From Ifrita kowaldi (Eukaryota > Chordata > Aves > Passeriformes > Cinclosomatidae): a stretch of 64,000 bases of DNA. Of this stretch, positions 28,501 through 43,500 are shown piece by piece. Location: assembly GCA_013398055.1 (NCBI GenBank), contig VZRS01014884.1, forward strand, positions 1-64,000. Direction: 5' to 3'. The translations under genes were made by a program, and so were the position numbers. Each line of letters opens with the position of its first letter. Position 1 is the first letter of the stretch. The notes beneath the pieces were generated by a model. That model did not search any database, was not told where the DNA came from, and worked only from the letters and a program-made list of their open reading frames with translations.

Positions 28501-31500
28501 ATATATGAGATGGTAACACCTAACGACATTTTCAGGTGATAATATTTATTGTTCCCGTGAGCTATCATGTATGGGCTTATGCCCAAAGTATAATGCTAAC
28601 CACTGAAAGACTGGGAACAGACTAATCCTTACCTAGAGGCAATTACAGTTATTTTTGTTTATGCATGCCCTTGCACGCCAACCCGTATCGACGACTTTTT
28701 AATTAACTCTCAACATTCAGTTTCTGCATAGAAAATCATTTTTACTGTTGTGGAGACAAAACTTGCAAACCTGAAATCTCCCTTTCTCTCCTTGTTAATG
28801 CGCTCATCAGTATCATGCTCCCTCTCCTTTCTTTCTTCATTTAAATTCCACACTGCATTCTCAAGCCAGTACTACTTTGGTTGCCACCAAGGAGACAGAA
28901 ATGAACTTTTACAAAGGGTTGTGCAGCACAAAGGATGAGAAGATGCTTTGTGAGACTAACTAGAGAAAGCAAACAAATTCAAAATAACAAAAGAAAATTT
29001 GAAAGTGAGCTGTCATTGGTGTCAATATGTGGAGAATATTAGAAGGAAGAGTGATCTGACCTATTAGCAGGACACTTGTGTGGGCAAGCTGCAGAAGGGC
29101 TGGAGGGGCAGTTGAATTTCAGGGGGCTCTCAGCACAATGCAGGTAGACTACACTGATCTTTTCATGATTTGGATATCTTTTCCATCATGAAAGGCTGGA
29201 TTTTCTAGTATTCTTCCCATGTGCACAGGCAAATATAGATTTCTATAAGGTCTTTGTGCCAACTGTTTTAGAACAATCCAATCTTAGAGAGGGAGCTCAT
29301 GCCAAAGTGAATCATATAACCTGCACACACGTTACTCCTGACTTTCGTGCTCTCCCCTTCTGCTAACTCTTCCAGGTGGATGCAACAGAAAGGTTGGAGT
29401 TTCTGGTGAGCCAAAGGAACACCCAAGCCCCCAAAAACACCAGGTCAGGCATCCTTCAGTCATCTACAAAGGAGGAGGACTGCATTTCCTAATTCCTTGA
29501 TACCATGCAGGGTTACTACTTAATTTAATTAGCCAGTTCCATGTAGTTCAGCAAAATCAAGCATCAAGACACAAACCGTTATATGCCTTCAAGTCTGCAG
29601 TAACCAGATTTACCTTTTCTCTCTGAATTGCTTTCTTTTTCAGGATTTCAGCTTCTTCAGCTGCCTTTTTTGCTTTTACATATTCTTCTCTCTTGTGCTG
29701 CATGACATAAACATAGGAAGTTATTTTACATATTTATGTGTACAAGGAATACATAAGGTAACTTGACTCCTACAGTGCATATCTTTCAAATCTGAAGTGT
29801 GTTTGGGTAAACTTTCTGGAATTTTTTCCCTTAAAATGAGACACTGAATAATGCAGGTTGTGCAACAGCTACTCCAATATTGGCTTTAAGAAGGCTGGGA
29901 AATCTAGGACTGATAAATGGGCATCCATGCAAGGACTCACACAGCTGATTGATAACTTACAAGCATTTATACCTCTTGCAACAGGTACAACATTTCCACA
30001 TAAGCACAGGACAGGGGGGTACATTGATCAATTAGTCCACACGTAAGCAGCATGCCGGAAGAGACAGCATGGCATTTAAGTGGCTTTACAACTGTACTGC
30101 TTGTTATATGAGATATCATCTGTGATACAGATTGCTACGTATTTATGGACAGATTTCTCATTTTCTTCGGTGCAGAACATTAGTTTCTGATTTTCTGCTG
30201 CTTCCTTCAGGTTTCATGACTTTCTCCTGTCAAGCAGCTGTGAGTTCATTTTATAGTCATATGAAACACTTTATGAAAAGCTTTCTTTTGAGTTCAAAAA
30301 AGAAACATTTTTTTCTTACTGACCTTTTTCTGGTATTTAGATTGCATGAGAATCATTTGCTGGCTTTGTCTTACTTGAGCTTCTGATTCGTTTCCACCTT
30401 AAAAAAACCAAAAATATAAATGGCATTTTGTATAAGCATTTTAACTGCAAATGCCAGTCATTTCAGAATACAGCAATATAACAGCTTGGATGTATGCATA
30501 TACAGGAAATTTTTCATAATTACAGTAGCTGTCTGACATTAAAGAGAATAGATAGGAGACCTTTTCGATCATTTTATTCATCCATCAAAAGCACTTCCCT
30601 ATTATTTACAGAGCACCCACTGTATCATCCACTCTACCAACAAATATGTCCCTACAATATATGATCAGTTTACTGAGGAACTATTCCACTTTCAGAAAAT
30701 CAGTCATGCTTTGCAGGTGAGTTTTCATTTTCTGATCCAACTACCCCCACCTTAGCTCAGTTTGTCACACATATACGGTCAGAAATTCTATTGCTAAAAA
30801 GTTTCTCTTTTATCAAATGTAGGATCTTGGACTCTTCCAGCACTAATGGGATGCTATCATTTTAATATTTTCTAATTAATGTCTTGGGGCTTGAGGAAAA
30901 ATCCCCTTTCTGAAATGGAAGTAAAAGCTTTTTCCCACAGACCTCACTTTCATATCCAGGTAGTAGAAGGTGTCCTTTTCCAAAGGCATGGACTTGCTTT
31001 TGCGAACATCTAAAGCTCTGGCCATAATGTTCAGCCTCCAATAAAAAGAAACAAAAACCCCACAAACAAATAAACCAACCACACAAAGCAAGTGATACTA
31101 GATCTTAGGGGATGGAGGGAGTGACTTTGATTCCATTAGTCTGCTCTATTTTTCAAAGTATTTTCTTGCTTTAGCAGAGGAAATAATTTATTCCCTCAGT
31201 TGTTGCAAAAAATAACAGCAGCCCTCACTCCATTCTGAGGATGGGGGCTGTATTTTGCCAATTTATTTTCATGAGAAGTTCCCCTCCGTGTGACTCCTAA
31301 TTCTATAGAAGCAGCTAAACCATTCTGTGCTACCTAAGGTGCCTGATATCGTATCAAAAGCAGCATGGGCAGCCAGTAAGGGGAGGGGATTCTGCCCCTC
31401 AGTTCTGCTCTGGTGAGACCCCCCTGGAGTGCTGCATCCAGCTCTGGGACCCCCAGTATTAGAAGGACACGGACCTGCCGGATTGGGTCCATAGGAGGGC

Positions 31501-34500
31501 CTCAAAGATGATCAGAGGGCTGGAGCACCTCTCCTGTGAAGACAGGCTGAGAGTGTTGGGGTTGTTCACCCTGGAGAGGACAAGGCTCCAGGGAAACCCT
31601 CTAGCAGCCTTTCAGTACCTAAAGGGGACTACAAAAGAGCTGGAGAGGGAATTTTTACAAGGGCATATAGTGATAGGACAAGGAGGAATGACTTTAAACT
31701 GAAAGAGGAGAGATTTAGATTGAATATAATAAAGAAATTTTTCACTATGAAAAGCACCGGCACAAATTGCCCAGAGAAGTTGTGGATGCCCTATCCCTGG
31801 AAGTGTTCAAAGCCAGGTGGATGGGGCTTTGAGCAACCTGGTCTAGTGGAAGGTGTCTCTGCCCATGGCAGGGCGGTTAAAACTAAATACTATTTAACTT
31901 TCCTTCAGACCCAAATCATTCTAAGAAATGTAAGACAACTATACTAGGCCTTTCAGGAGGGATCACTCTTGTCTAAAGGTAGCTTTCTCCATTTACTAAT
32001 GGAAGATAACTAATCTTTAGGTGCTTTTGTGACATTCAGTGAATGGGAGATCAATTCCCTAAGTGTGGCAACATTTCTATGGACACAAATAAATCCCTAA
32101 GATAAGTTCTCAAGAGAGACCAGCCATACAGTATACAAACAATAAGCTTAGAGTAGCAATAAGCATACAGCTGGCATTGTAGAGTGTCTCTTCCCCAGGC
32201 CTAGAAAATAAAACTGCTAAACATGTTTTGAAACCTCTTGGATGCTTAATCTTTCTCTTTTTCTAGGCTTTTACTGGCAAAATTTCTTGTGTGCACTGTT
32301 GTTTTTTTTGCAGGTACTGACGGACATCGTCTCACAACAAATATTTTTCTGATCATTATTAGAAATTGCCTATAGCCCTTCAGCCAGGTTTAATTCATTC
32401 AAGTTGTCTTGGCTGTAACACGTCAGATGCTTCACTGAAGTCAGAGTGTGTTGTGGTCATATATAATAATACCAGAAAAGAGACCGTTGCATTTATCAGG
32501 CATGATTTGTTGCTCCATCCCTTGCTTATGGAGGAGACTAGAACTTGCATCCTTCATTGCTCTCATCTCTCCGTGATGCCCGAAAGTTTGCCAGCCAAAT
32601 ATTACAGAGTTGAAATCCAGAATACTTATTTCCCTATGGAAAGCACAAGTGTTAAAAAAACTTCAACTTTGAGAAACTTCAACTTTATTTAGAGATTTTA
32701 TTTAGTGATTTGGAGTACGTGTGTAGTCCCTTAAAATTACTCTGAGAAAATAACATGATACTTTTTTCCCTTAATGAGTACCTACAGTGGTGACATTAGA
32801 GATGCCATTTCAGTTCGAAATTTGTTCCTGTGGAAATGATATGTTCTAATAATCTTCGCACCTTAGCTCTTTTCAGAGGCACTGAACACAGTGCCTGTGT
32901 CTCAGTCTCCAGGAGTCTAAGTGGCAGCTAGACAGTGACTGAAGACATCATATTTTCTTAGTTTCTTTTTTTTTTTCCCTCTTAAGTTGCTTCTTTCCCA
33001 ATAAAGATTTTAAATGCAGTGGGGCCAGAAGAAGTTAAGACTCCTGACACTCAGTCACTGCAGCTTTGACAGCACACCCTCAGTCACGCAGCCAGCCTGC
33101 ACACATTCTGCACAGACACCACACACCAAATTTCTGCTTCCAGATTTCACTTTCTTCAGCAAAAAGCTCTATGGTGTTCTTGTGACTGAAGTATGTTGTC
33201 TTCTAGGGACTACTCACAAGCAAGAAGCAGATGCTACACATGAATTCACAAAGACTGTCTGGCCACAAGACTGCACGTGATCGTGGGAATACAGGGCATT
33301 GCCACCACTGCAAACAACTGTGACTCAGCTGCAGGGCAGAACATGTGGGACCAGGATCACCTTGAGCTAAAAACCAACTCTGGGTTGGAGTCAGTTCAAA
33401 TTCCTCTGTCTCTCACCTACTGTCTCTTTGTATACACTGTACACCGCTGCAAACTTATCTTACTTAGCCTGGCAGAGAAAGAACTTAATTTGCAGGTCAA
33501 GGCAGATAACATCCTGCACTGTGCACCCCAAATTCTCCTATGACAGCCAAGGTAAGGAAGGGCAGCTCTTCTTTTCTAAAACTTTTGCAAACTAATTCTG
33601 AAATATCACTAAATTCAATACTTCATAGTGGTTGCAATTCAAGATATCTCCTACACTTTCTCTCACTCATCTAGAAGACATCTTGGTTACCTTAGCAAAC
33701 ACATCAGTTACATTCAGGGTGTCTTACGTTCTTGCTGTTTTTACTCTGTTTTTCATTTACTTGTCTGTTTTCATCTTTATAAAATTGGTAATACAGAGCT
33801 TCACACACATTTAGCCTGCAAATGCTGAAGCTGCAGGGATCACTTTGGCCAGCCAGCAGCCAGGAAAGCACACATAGTAACACAGAGGAGTTTTCTTATG
33901 GGTAACTGGAGAGTCTCCAACAGGCTGTCCATCTGCACACTAATGACAAGTGTGTGCTCCCTCAGAGACATCAACCACTGACAGTGTAAACAGCAGGAGG
34001 GTTAATCCACCTGTTTCCCCCAAATGTTAGTACAGATTTTCTACTGTGATCTTGACAGATTTCTTGAGTGACAATCTGTGCTGTTTTGTTTCAGAAACAT
34101 CTTCCTTGCCATGATCATCAAGGAGCACAGAGCCCACACAATAGGCTCATGTCAGCCCTTATTGACACTGAGTATCTTTAAAAAGCAGCATGGGAGAAAA
34201 AGTGAAAAATATCTCATGTCCTGGAAAATAAAATTTTGCACTCCACAATTGCTGATTTACATGTCTTACCCAGTCTCTGTGGCACCAATGTAATTGGCCC
34301 TGGCCTGTGTTCTTTCTTCCATCGCTCCAGGTCATCAAGCTCTTTCTTAGCAACTGAGCAGGTATAAAAAGAAATAAATACATGGAAGTTAGAGGGAATC
34401 CTAAAAAGCAGCCATTATTTCTAATTGCATGTAATCCTGAAGACCATCCAGGAACAAACTTGTTCTCAAGGGATGCAGACACCTCCGCAAGAGGTTACTC

Positions 34501-37500
34501 AGTCACTGCAATGATCAGCTAACAAGGCGAACATTTTCCCTAACTCCAGGCTGTAATGGTGAGCAACCCTAGGACCCAACTCCAAAAGTAAAGCCAAAAC
34601 CAGAGACTGCTAATAGACTGCTTTTTGACCCCTGGGAACCTGCAGGTAAGTGCCACAGTATTTACTCCTGCAGGTAAAGCAGAAGTTACGATTAAGATGT
34701 TATTGCTGCATAGAGGGAAATCCTTGTGGTGTAATGCTCCCCAGTAGGGAAATGAAAAGTAATTTTCCCTCCCAGCCACATGCTCCCTAAATAAAAGCAG
34801 GAGGAATGCATGAATCAGCTTCAAATTAAGACACTTCAGCATAGGCACCCACATGTGAGATGGGCAGCAAGCTCCCAGTGTAGTCAGTAGAAGTCAATAC
34901 GGCCGGGGTGCAGCCATATGCTCTAGGATGGCTGGCTGACTCAACTTCTCTCTTTATTGACTGACAGAGGAAAAAACACAACAATACCTTTTGATAGCAA
35001 GGCCAACAAAGCCTATGGAAAGAGGAGCTGTGTTTTACACTAGCACTTCACTTGCTCTGGGAGCTCATTGCACTCTTACTACCTGCATTTCCTAATGGCT
35101 GCCTATGGCTATCGGAGGCTAACACCAGCCCTCTCCTCTAACAGGATAAAGCCAGTATTTGGGTAAGCTTCTAAAGAGACCCAAAAGACACACCAGCTTT
35201 TTATTTCACCTTTAAAACAAGCATTTAAGTAGAGACCGCATTCAGTGAGGCCCTATTTCTGCCAGCATCCAAGACAGAAATACTTGACATGCTTCAGACC
35301 TTACACACTGGTGCCACAAAGTGAAAACAGATTTTTGTTAGAGCAGCAGCACCTTTGCTGTTAACATCACAGTCAGGTCTAAGATGATGTGTGGCTATTC
35401 ATCCTTCCAGAAGATTATAGTTTGGTTCATGATAAGTCCATTTTTTTTCCTTGCAACTAAGGGAAACCCAACCCATATCAGCCTCCTGGTGAAGCATTTC
35501 AGCCAAACTCACAATGTTTGAGAAGACAGGATTTTATTACACTGTTTCTTCAAGGACTCCAGACATGAGAAGTGCTGACTCACACTCCCTCAGCTTTCAT
35601 ATCTTGCATAAATCAATGCCCAGGAGTGTAGGACTGCTGTGCTCAGTCATGTCTGTATACAGAATTTATTTCACAACTGACTCTTGCTGTAACTTTGCCA
35701 ATAAAATATTTCAGCATATGCCTGATCTTTCTGGTAGAGGTTCAGGGTGTTCCTGCTTAGCTACTTTCACCAGCAAGACTCAAAGCCAAGCAAAAGTGAA
35801 TACTTTCCATCTAAAATGACATTTACCAGCTTCAGAAAAGACCCACCTACAATCCTTAAATGCATGTTCAAGAACCAACAGCGGCTGCAGTTGCTTTTGT
35901 TTCCACATGGGAGTATTTTCAAAAATATTTCTTATTTATATTTTTCTTCTTCCTCCTCCTAATCCAGAGACTGTTCAAAATTCTCTGATATTAATTCAAT
36001 CCTGTAAAAGTTGGATAGAGCTAATTCCAGCGAAGTCTTGTAGCAGCCATCTTGAACAGCTCCAGGACCAAAATTACCAAAACCCTTCTGAACAAGATTT
36101 ATTCTGCATGAAGTGAAGTCAGATGACGAGTCAATCTTCAGAAAAGCTACATGATGATGGAGAATGCTCATAGCACTGGCTTTACTGTCATAGTTGTACA
36201 TATAAAAGCATTGTAAAAATGAGGATAAATGTTGCAAAAGCAATAAAATGCACAAAACCCTGAAGTTATTCAAGTAGAAATAATGTATCATGATATTAGA
36301 AAACTCAACTTACTTTGCTGCAACTGTTTTCTTCTGGTTTCATTTGGAGTTACCAAGACATATGGGCCAACACTAAAATGAAAGAATACACTCTTATTTT
36401 TCTTGTTTACACAAAATCAGGACTACAATGAGTTCCTTCATCAGCAAAGTCAGTTTTCTGCTGTTGCAGCAAACAGCTTCATATAAAAACTAGCATTTAT
36501 TCTGATTCAGGTCCTCAGGAATTTTTGGTAAGTACTCTAGAACTACTTGTTATATTTGGCATTGGCAGCAGGTAGCAAGGATAATATTTTCAGAAACTTT
36601 TAGCATAGCCTTTGCTGTTCTTATTCAAGTCTTACTCTAGACTCCTGACCTCAAATCTCATGCATTCCAGATCAAATCACTTCCTTGAATCAAAGTGCTC
36701 CATGTGGAAGCCCACTATCTACTGGGAAGAGCACTGGTGCTGGCAGTCCCACCCCTTACCTTGTGGGCACCAAGCACCTTGTGGACTTAAGCAGTCTGCC
36801 CACAAGTTGTCCAAGGAGTGTGCAAAGTCACACTGTTTGTGATGGACTCAGGTGACTTATTCTCAGCTTGAGCCTCAGTTTCCTTTTCAGCCTTTCATTT
36901 TCAGGCACCAGGAACTCCTTGGGCATATTCATCTTGCTGTCATGCCGAAGGTGCAACTCACTGAATCAGGACAAGGGCCCTGTTTTGCCAGACTTAATTC
37001 AAAATGCAGTTCCTGTCTCAAGGAGCTATCAATCTAATGTGACAGCAAAGAGGCAAGACTGGGTTCAGAGTGTATTAAGAGACTTGAGGTGATCAAAAGA
37101 GTGATGAAAACATGTCAGTTCCACTAGGACAAGACAAAGGGTTTTATCTCCATGGTGTATAGTGTGGGTAGGAGTTTACACGGCTCCCGCTCAGCAGAGG
37201 CTGTGCCATGGTGGTGCAGGTTTACCAGAAATGCACTAAGGAGGAGTTGGCTCCACACATCAGAGTCTTGGCAGGGTTTTATATGCACACGTGGGCACAA
37301 ATACTTCATCTGGCTTCATTGCAGGGAAAACACAAGGAGAAGAACAGCAGCAAAGAATAATTGGGGGTGAAGGCTGAGCCTCTTAAGGAAGGGTCACATG
37401 GAGTGGCTAGAGGACAAGCTAGTAAGCAGAGAGAGCAGTTGGCAGTGGAAAAGTAATGAAACAATAAGGCCCAAGACTTAGGCTTAAAAGGGGAATAAAA

Positions 37501-40500
37501 ATCATGCAAAGAGATCAAAGTGCCCAAAGCTGCCTGCTGCTGTATCACTGTAATTCAGGGTTTGGTAAGAGAGTATTTATATCCAATTACCTCTTTCTCT
37601 TTGAAGACTTATTCTAGGAGGATGTGGATTAATTTATGAGATTAAACGAGTAAAGATAGAGCCGTGAGCTTTAATGGTGCCACTTAGTATGATCCTTTCC
37701 CTTTCTGCCAGCATACTCTGGTGCCCCTGAGACAGTGAGACTGTTCTGCACGTCTCCACCGAATCCCAGACCCTTGAAGGCAGGAGTGAAGAGAGCAGCA
37801 ACACCCCGCTGGCATTCACCACACAACTGCAAACATTACTTAAAAGAAGCTTTGACAACACATCTCGCTTATGGCTTAACATTCCCCATCAGTGAGGCTG
37901 TTTCAGATTTTTCTCTCTTTGATTGAGTAGTAGCATTTCCAATTTATCCCAAAGTGCCTTGAACAAGCTGCTGCACAATTTATCTGTTTCAAGATTTTTT
38001 TAGTAGCTTTTGTTGTTGTTTCAGATATTAAGATCATATTTCTCTCAAGTTCATAAACAAAAATTATTAAGTACCTTTTAAACTCCCCTCCCTTCCCTTT
38101 GGCAGTGATAAAAGTGACTGAAATTGTGGGTTGCAATGCTACATATCTTCCCCTCCCAAAAATCAATCAGTGCATCTAAGATATCATGCTGCTTCACAGC
38201 ACTAGAGGGCAGAAGAGCTTTTATACCATGTACTTTGATGACTTCAAACAGCGTTTGTCGGGTTGATTTCTTTTAAGTTATAATCAAATTTTTTTTAAAA
38301 AGTAGGGACCTCTGCTTTACTGAACATGTATGAGAAATCACGGTATCAAATCTAACCCTTTTTCCACAAATCATTTCCTTTATCTGCTTCTGCTTTTTGG
38401 CTGGAAGGCTCAGACACCAGGAGGCAAGGTGGGGCCCACTCTTCTGATACCTGACCGTGGCCTCATCTTCAGAAACTCAGGACTGTACATGAAATACAGC
38501 AAAGATCAATCAGTTTACAAAAGATGCAGAGGTGACGGTACATTTACCATCTGCAGATTAAGAGTCATTGTGTTTAAAACAGAGCTTATTTAAAAGCCAA
38601 ATTTGTTTCCATTTTACTGAAATAAAGGCAAAGAAAATGAGGATGCCAAGTCTCCAGTGTGGGAGGGAATGGGAGAACAGGAGACCAGCTTTTGTTTGTC
38701 TTTTATCCAATGCTTTGTTTTAGTTATTATTAGAAATTAAAAGACAAAAAAGGGGTGAGGGTTGAGTTTATTGAGTTTATCTAAATTTATAGCATTCACC
38801 TTAGCCTCTGAAAAGATACGTAAGAGTGTAGATTTGGGTGCTGGGATCAGAAATGGCCTTAAGCTGAAGGAGGGCGGGTTTGGGTTAGATACCAGGAAGA
38901 AATTCTTTGCTGTGAGGGTGGTGAGGCACTGGCACAAGTTGCCCACAGATGTTGTGGATTCTCCATCCCTGGCGGTGTTTAAGACCAGGTTGGACGGGGC
39001 TCTGAATTTGGTCTAGTGGAAGGATTCCTGCCCATGGCAGGGGGGTTGGAACTAGATGACCTTTAAGGTCTCTTAAAGAACTATTCTATGATTCTCTGAT
39101 CAGGGGGAAGGAAGAGTAAGTACATGGTAAATTTCTTGTGGGAGGGGTGACAGTCAGGGTACAAACTGGTTCCTTGCCTTTTCACCCTACAGAAGCCAGT
39201 TGAGCTGTTGCCTGAGAAACTCCACCTGCCCTACCAATTCTAAAATCCTCACCTAATATCCATCATTTTCTTGAGATTCTTTTTTTTTAAGGAAAGAAGT
39301 TAATGCAAAAACCCACCACCAGCTTTCACCTTGTGTTTTTATCCAGTTTGCAGGATACTGTATGTCATTTTTTTGTTCAGGCAAAACCTCTGATCCAGTT
39401 AAGCCTATAAAATCTGCTACAGCCTGTCAATTTAATATTCCAGTCAGTTTCTGGGTTGCCACAGTAGCCATAAGTCTGAAGCAAATTATCCTACTTACCT
39501 GGGGAGCAATTAAGGAAAAGTGAAGATTTGAAGCTATCAGTAGTGTGCAGAATTTTGTGCTTTATATCAGTATATGAAGTGCTTCAAAATCCACAGACAA
39601 ATATAAAGAATTTAACTTTACAGTTTCCCTAATAATGATTCTAATTGTTATAACACTTAAGCCTACCTTTGAGGTAGGGCTGTTTTATAAATACGAATAC
39701 AGAAGTCACTGGAAAGGGTGAGAAAGAACATCTTACCCCAGAAGAGCTTACGCTTAGCTCTTCAAAAAGAAAAATCATCTTCTGCCTTTATGGATCATAT
39801 TAATCTTGATGAGTATTTTTTGTTTTATTTTCTCGGCAGAAAATGGGAATGTATTGACTCATTACACAGACTGAACAGATATTAATGAGAGTAGGAAAGT
39901 TATAACCCAATAAGAGAATGTATCTATCTTAAAATAAAAAAAGGAACCTCCTATGATTTTTCAAGCAGATACACATAATATACTGCAGTCATGGGATTAT
40001 AAATACCTATATACCAATATATCATAGTGGTTTAACCCCAGCCAGTAACTAGGCGTCACATGGCTGCTCGCTCACTCTGCCCCTCTTGGGATGGGAGGGA
40101 GAATTAGAAGGTTTAAAGTGAGAAAACTCATGGGTTGAGGTAAAGACAGTTTAACAGGTAAAGCAAAAGCTGCACACACAAGCAAAGCAGGACATGGAAT
40201 CCATTCACCACTTCCCATGGGCAGGCAGGTGTTCAGCCATCCCCAGGAAAGCAGGGCTCCATCACATGTAATTGTGACTTGGGAAGACAAACTCCATCCC
40301 TTTGTGCATCTTGCCCCTCCTCCTTCCCCCAGCTACCTGAGCTGAGCATGATGCCATATTGTCTGGGATATTCCTTTGGTCACCTGGGGTCAGCTGTCCC
40401 CTCTGTGCCCTCTCACAGCTTCCTGTGCACCCCCAGCCCTCTCTCTGCTGGGGTGGGGTGAGAGGAAGAAAAGGCCCTGACTCAGTGTCAGCACTGCCCA

Positions 40501-43500
40501 GCTGTAACAAACACATCCCTGTGTTATCAACACACTTTGGTTACAAACCCAAACCGTAGCCCCATAGCAGCTACTATGAAGAAATATCCAGCCAAAACCA
40601 GCACATACAGAGAGAGATATAAAACATTTCAGTCAGGACAAACATACAATACAGTCATAGATAATCTGCAATGATAGTTTACACTTTGAGTGATCAGTTA
40701 CATAAGGAACACCACGTCTGAAAACTTAAATTCTGAACCACATGTATAAGTCTACTCATCTAACTAGCTCAAGGACATCTTTTCAGTGCTTTCAAAGCAT
40801 TGACCATAGCAACTTTTGTTCTACTTTCTTTCAGGTTTGTACAAAATAGTTTATTTCTAAAATTGAAAAACCACTTGAGTACTGCTGTTCCCCGGTAATA
40901 TTTTTTGCAGAGCTTTGCTCTTCAGTTTTTCCTCAAGTCCACTCCAGCCATCTACCACAGGAGAGACTTTCAAATGAAGTGTGAAATAGTTTAAAGAGTT
41001 ACAAAAGGAATGGCTGTTATAAACTATTTCCAGTCCTACGGCGTTTTATACTGTGGATGCATTGGTACATGAATGTTGCAGAGCTGAAAGCCAAATATCT
41101 TGCTCTGCTGGGCAGAGTGCTCTGCATAACAGACAGAAGCTAAGGAGAATGTAGTTGGAGAGCAACACAAATGACTAAAGCTTGGGAAGAAGACCAGGGC
41201 AGATTCAGTCTGAGGAGGGACCTAGGGAAAGATATGGGTGAGACACTGCATTAGACAGTATGTTAAGACTGAATTTAAAAGAGAACAGAGACCAAACTGC
41301 CAAAGTCAACTCTTGAATTTCCTCCAAAGATACACTGAGCTGAACTTTGCATTCATTTATCAGGAATTGTTTTAAGAGCTGTCAAGTCCACACCACCACA
41401 AAGTATTGTTTTCACCAAGGCTCCCATGCCTGATGGAGCAGCCATATGCTGCTGAGCAGTGCAGAAGCTGCCAAATTAAAGGGCTACAAGATGCCAAATC
41501 CCAGCAAGCAGACTACTGTCCTGTAGGTATCCCTATTTTGCAATGCACACACAGCCAGATGCTAATGATAATTGACAGCCACAGTTCTAGACCTCAGCTG
41601 AGCAATATGCTCTGTGTCCCAGCAGAGCCATAAGCAGAGCTCTAGGAGGGTGTACAAACCTTGCATGCAGGCTTGGGGCTCTGGCTTTCCATCTTTATCA
41701 GCGGCATCATCTCACCAGTTTGCAGCTCAGAGACAAAAGTGATTTACTGAGGCTTAGCATTACACACTGTCTGGTTCATCCTCACTGCATGTGTGCTCTC
41801 AACACAAGAGGCAGAAAACAAACTACACTAGCAGGAAATGTTTATCACCAAAAATCTACCTCCATGGATTTTGTCCTGTGTTTACCACAGGCCAGGAATG
41901 CACTTAATTACCACAGTTCAAATGATGGCTGGAAGATTATTACACCAGGGGAACTCACTTCTGTATCTGGTCCCTTTGGTTAACTAAAGCTTTCATTAGG
42001 AACAGACAGCATTTTTGCCACTGTGAGGCTTTGGGTTAAAGCAAAGAGTTAAATCCTGAAAAAATGAACTTGCAAGGGGGAAGAGTGAGAAGCGAGAAAG
42101 CAGCAGAGAGCAGCCCAGGAGAAAGTAAGAGTCAGAAATCTGCAGGAAAGAAACAGACCTGAGGTTCTGCTGTTACCTACATGCTTGCAGAAAAATTCCT
42201 GAAGTTAAAATTTGGTCCAAAGACTAAAACCGAATTTCCAATAGTTGAGATGAGGCTCAGACTCAGCAGCTTGTTGTGGCCTTAGCACATCAGAAAGAAG
42301 GTCAGGTGCTTCAGCCAGTACTCTGTTTAGAACAATCTCAATCAACTTCTAAAGCTCCAAGGAAATTGCCACACTGAAGGATCAAATCAGGAAGCCAAGG
42401 GGTAGCTCTCAACCCAAACTTGGCCCACAGCACAGCTTTCTCTCTCCTCTGAAAACACTAACGTGCCATTAGTCAGCCTGTACTTGTGGTCAGACTACTA
42501 CACCAAAGGGGCAGAGTTCACTGTGGCAGTGTTGTGGATCAGCATCAGACCCAGCTCATGCTGTCCCCGCGTCCTAGAGCAGCTCAGTTCCCTCAGTGCA
42601 GCACAGTGTCAGGGATGTCGGGAGCATGCCAGAGCCAGCTGGAGCACCTGGTAATCACCAGCCGTGAGGAGCAAGGAGCATCCATACGTGGGCAGGCCAG
42701 GCGCAGGGCTTGGCAACACCGAGTGCAGAGCCGAGCTATCCCCTGCAGAGGCGTGCATGTGCCGCGTGTCAGGCTTGCCAGCATGCCCGGAGAGCTCAGC
42801 AGGTCAGATGACGTATCACACGAACATTGAGATTTAAGCTAGTGGCATGTTCATCTCTGCTTCCCCCCTTCTTTTCTTTCCAACAATGTATTTCCTCCTC
42901 CGCTGCACCTGCATCAGAGAATTTGTCATTTCATTACCCCTGCCCAAACACAGCATCCTCCCATACATTCCCCGTTCATCACCTCACCACAGCTCCTCAC
43001 CAAGCTATGCACCAAGGGAACATGTCAGGGCTTGTGCAAAACAAGCTCTTCCAAAAAAGCCTTCTAATACAGAATTTGGAAGGACTTCCTCCCCTCCTCC
43101 AAGCATTATATGGAACAGCAACCCCCACAATCCAGACTAACAGTACAGGTATTGTCTTACATAGACCCTGCCAGCAATCAGGCGGCTGGAGAAAAGGCTG
43201 GCTACTGACCACAGAGAATCTGGGCATCTCTGAATCACTCCACTGGGCTGTAAATATTAGTACATCAGCCTGAAAGACAGCGGGTTGGAAGACTTCTCCT
43301 GTGCAGCAAGTGGAGAGCTAAACTCTGAACAGGCTGTCCAAAATTCAAATTACCTTTCTAGCACTCCCACCAGTGGCTGGGCAGTGGGCAAAACAAGCAT
43401 TTTGCTAAAAATCTGCTACAGTTTCGTAGACTAACTTTTTTTTTTTTATTTTAAAGAAACTTCAGCTCATGAAAAAAAAAATCAGAACTGCTAAGTATAG

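Noticed and set aside
42827..43273. 148-codon plus-strand open frame inside EPSTI1 intron 1
   Set aside because: Ser/Pro/Leu-rich random-looking translation with no similarity to known proteins.
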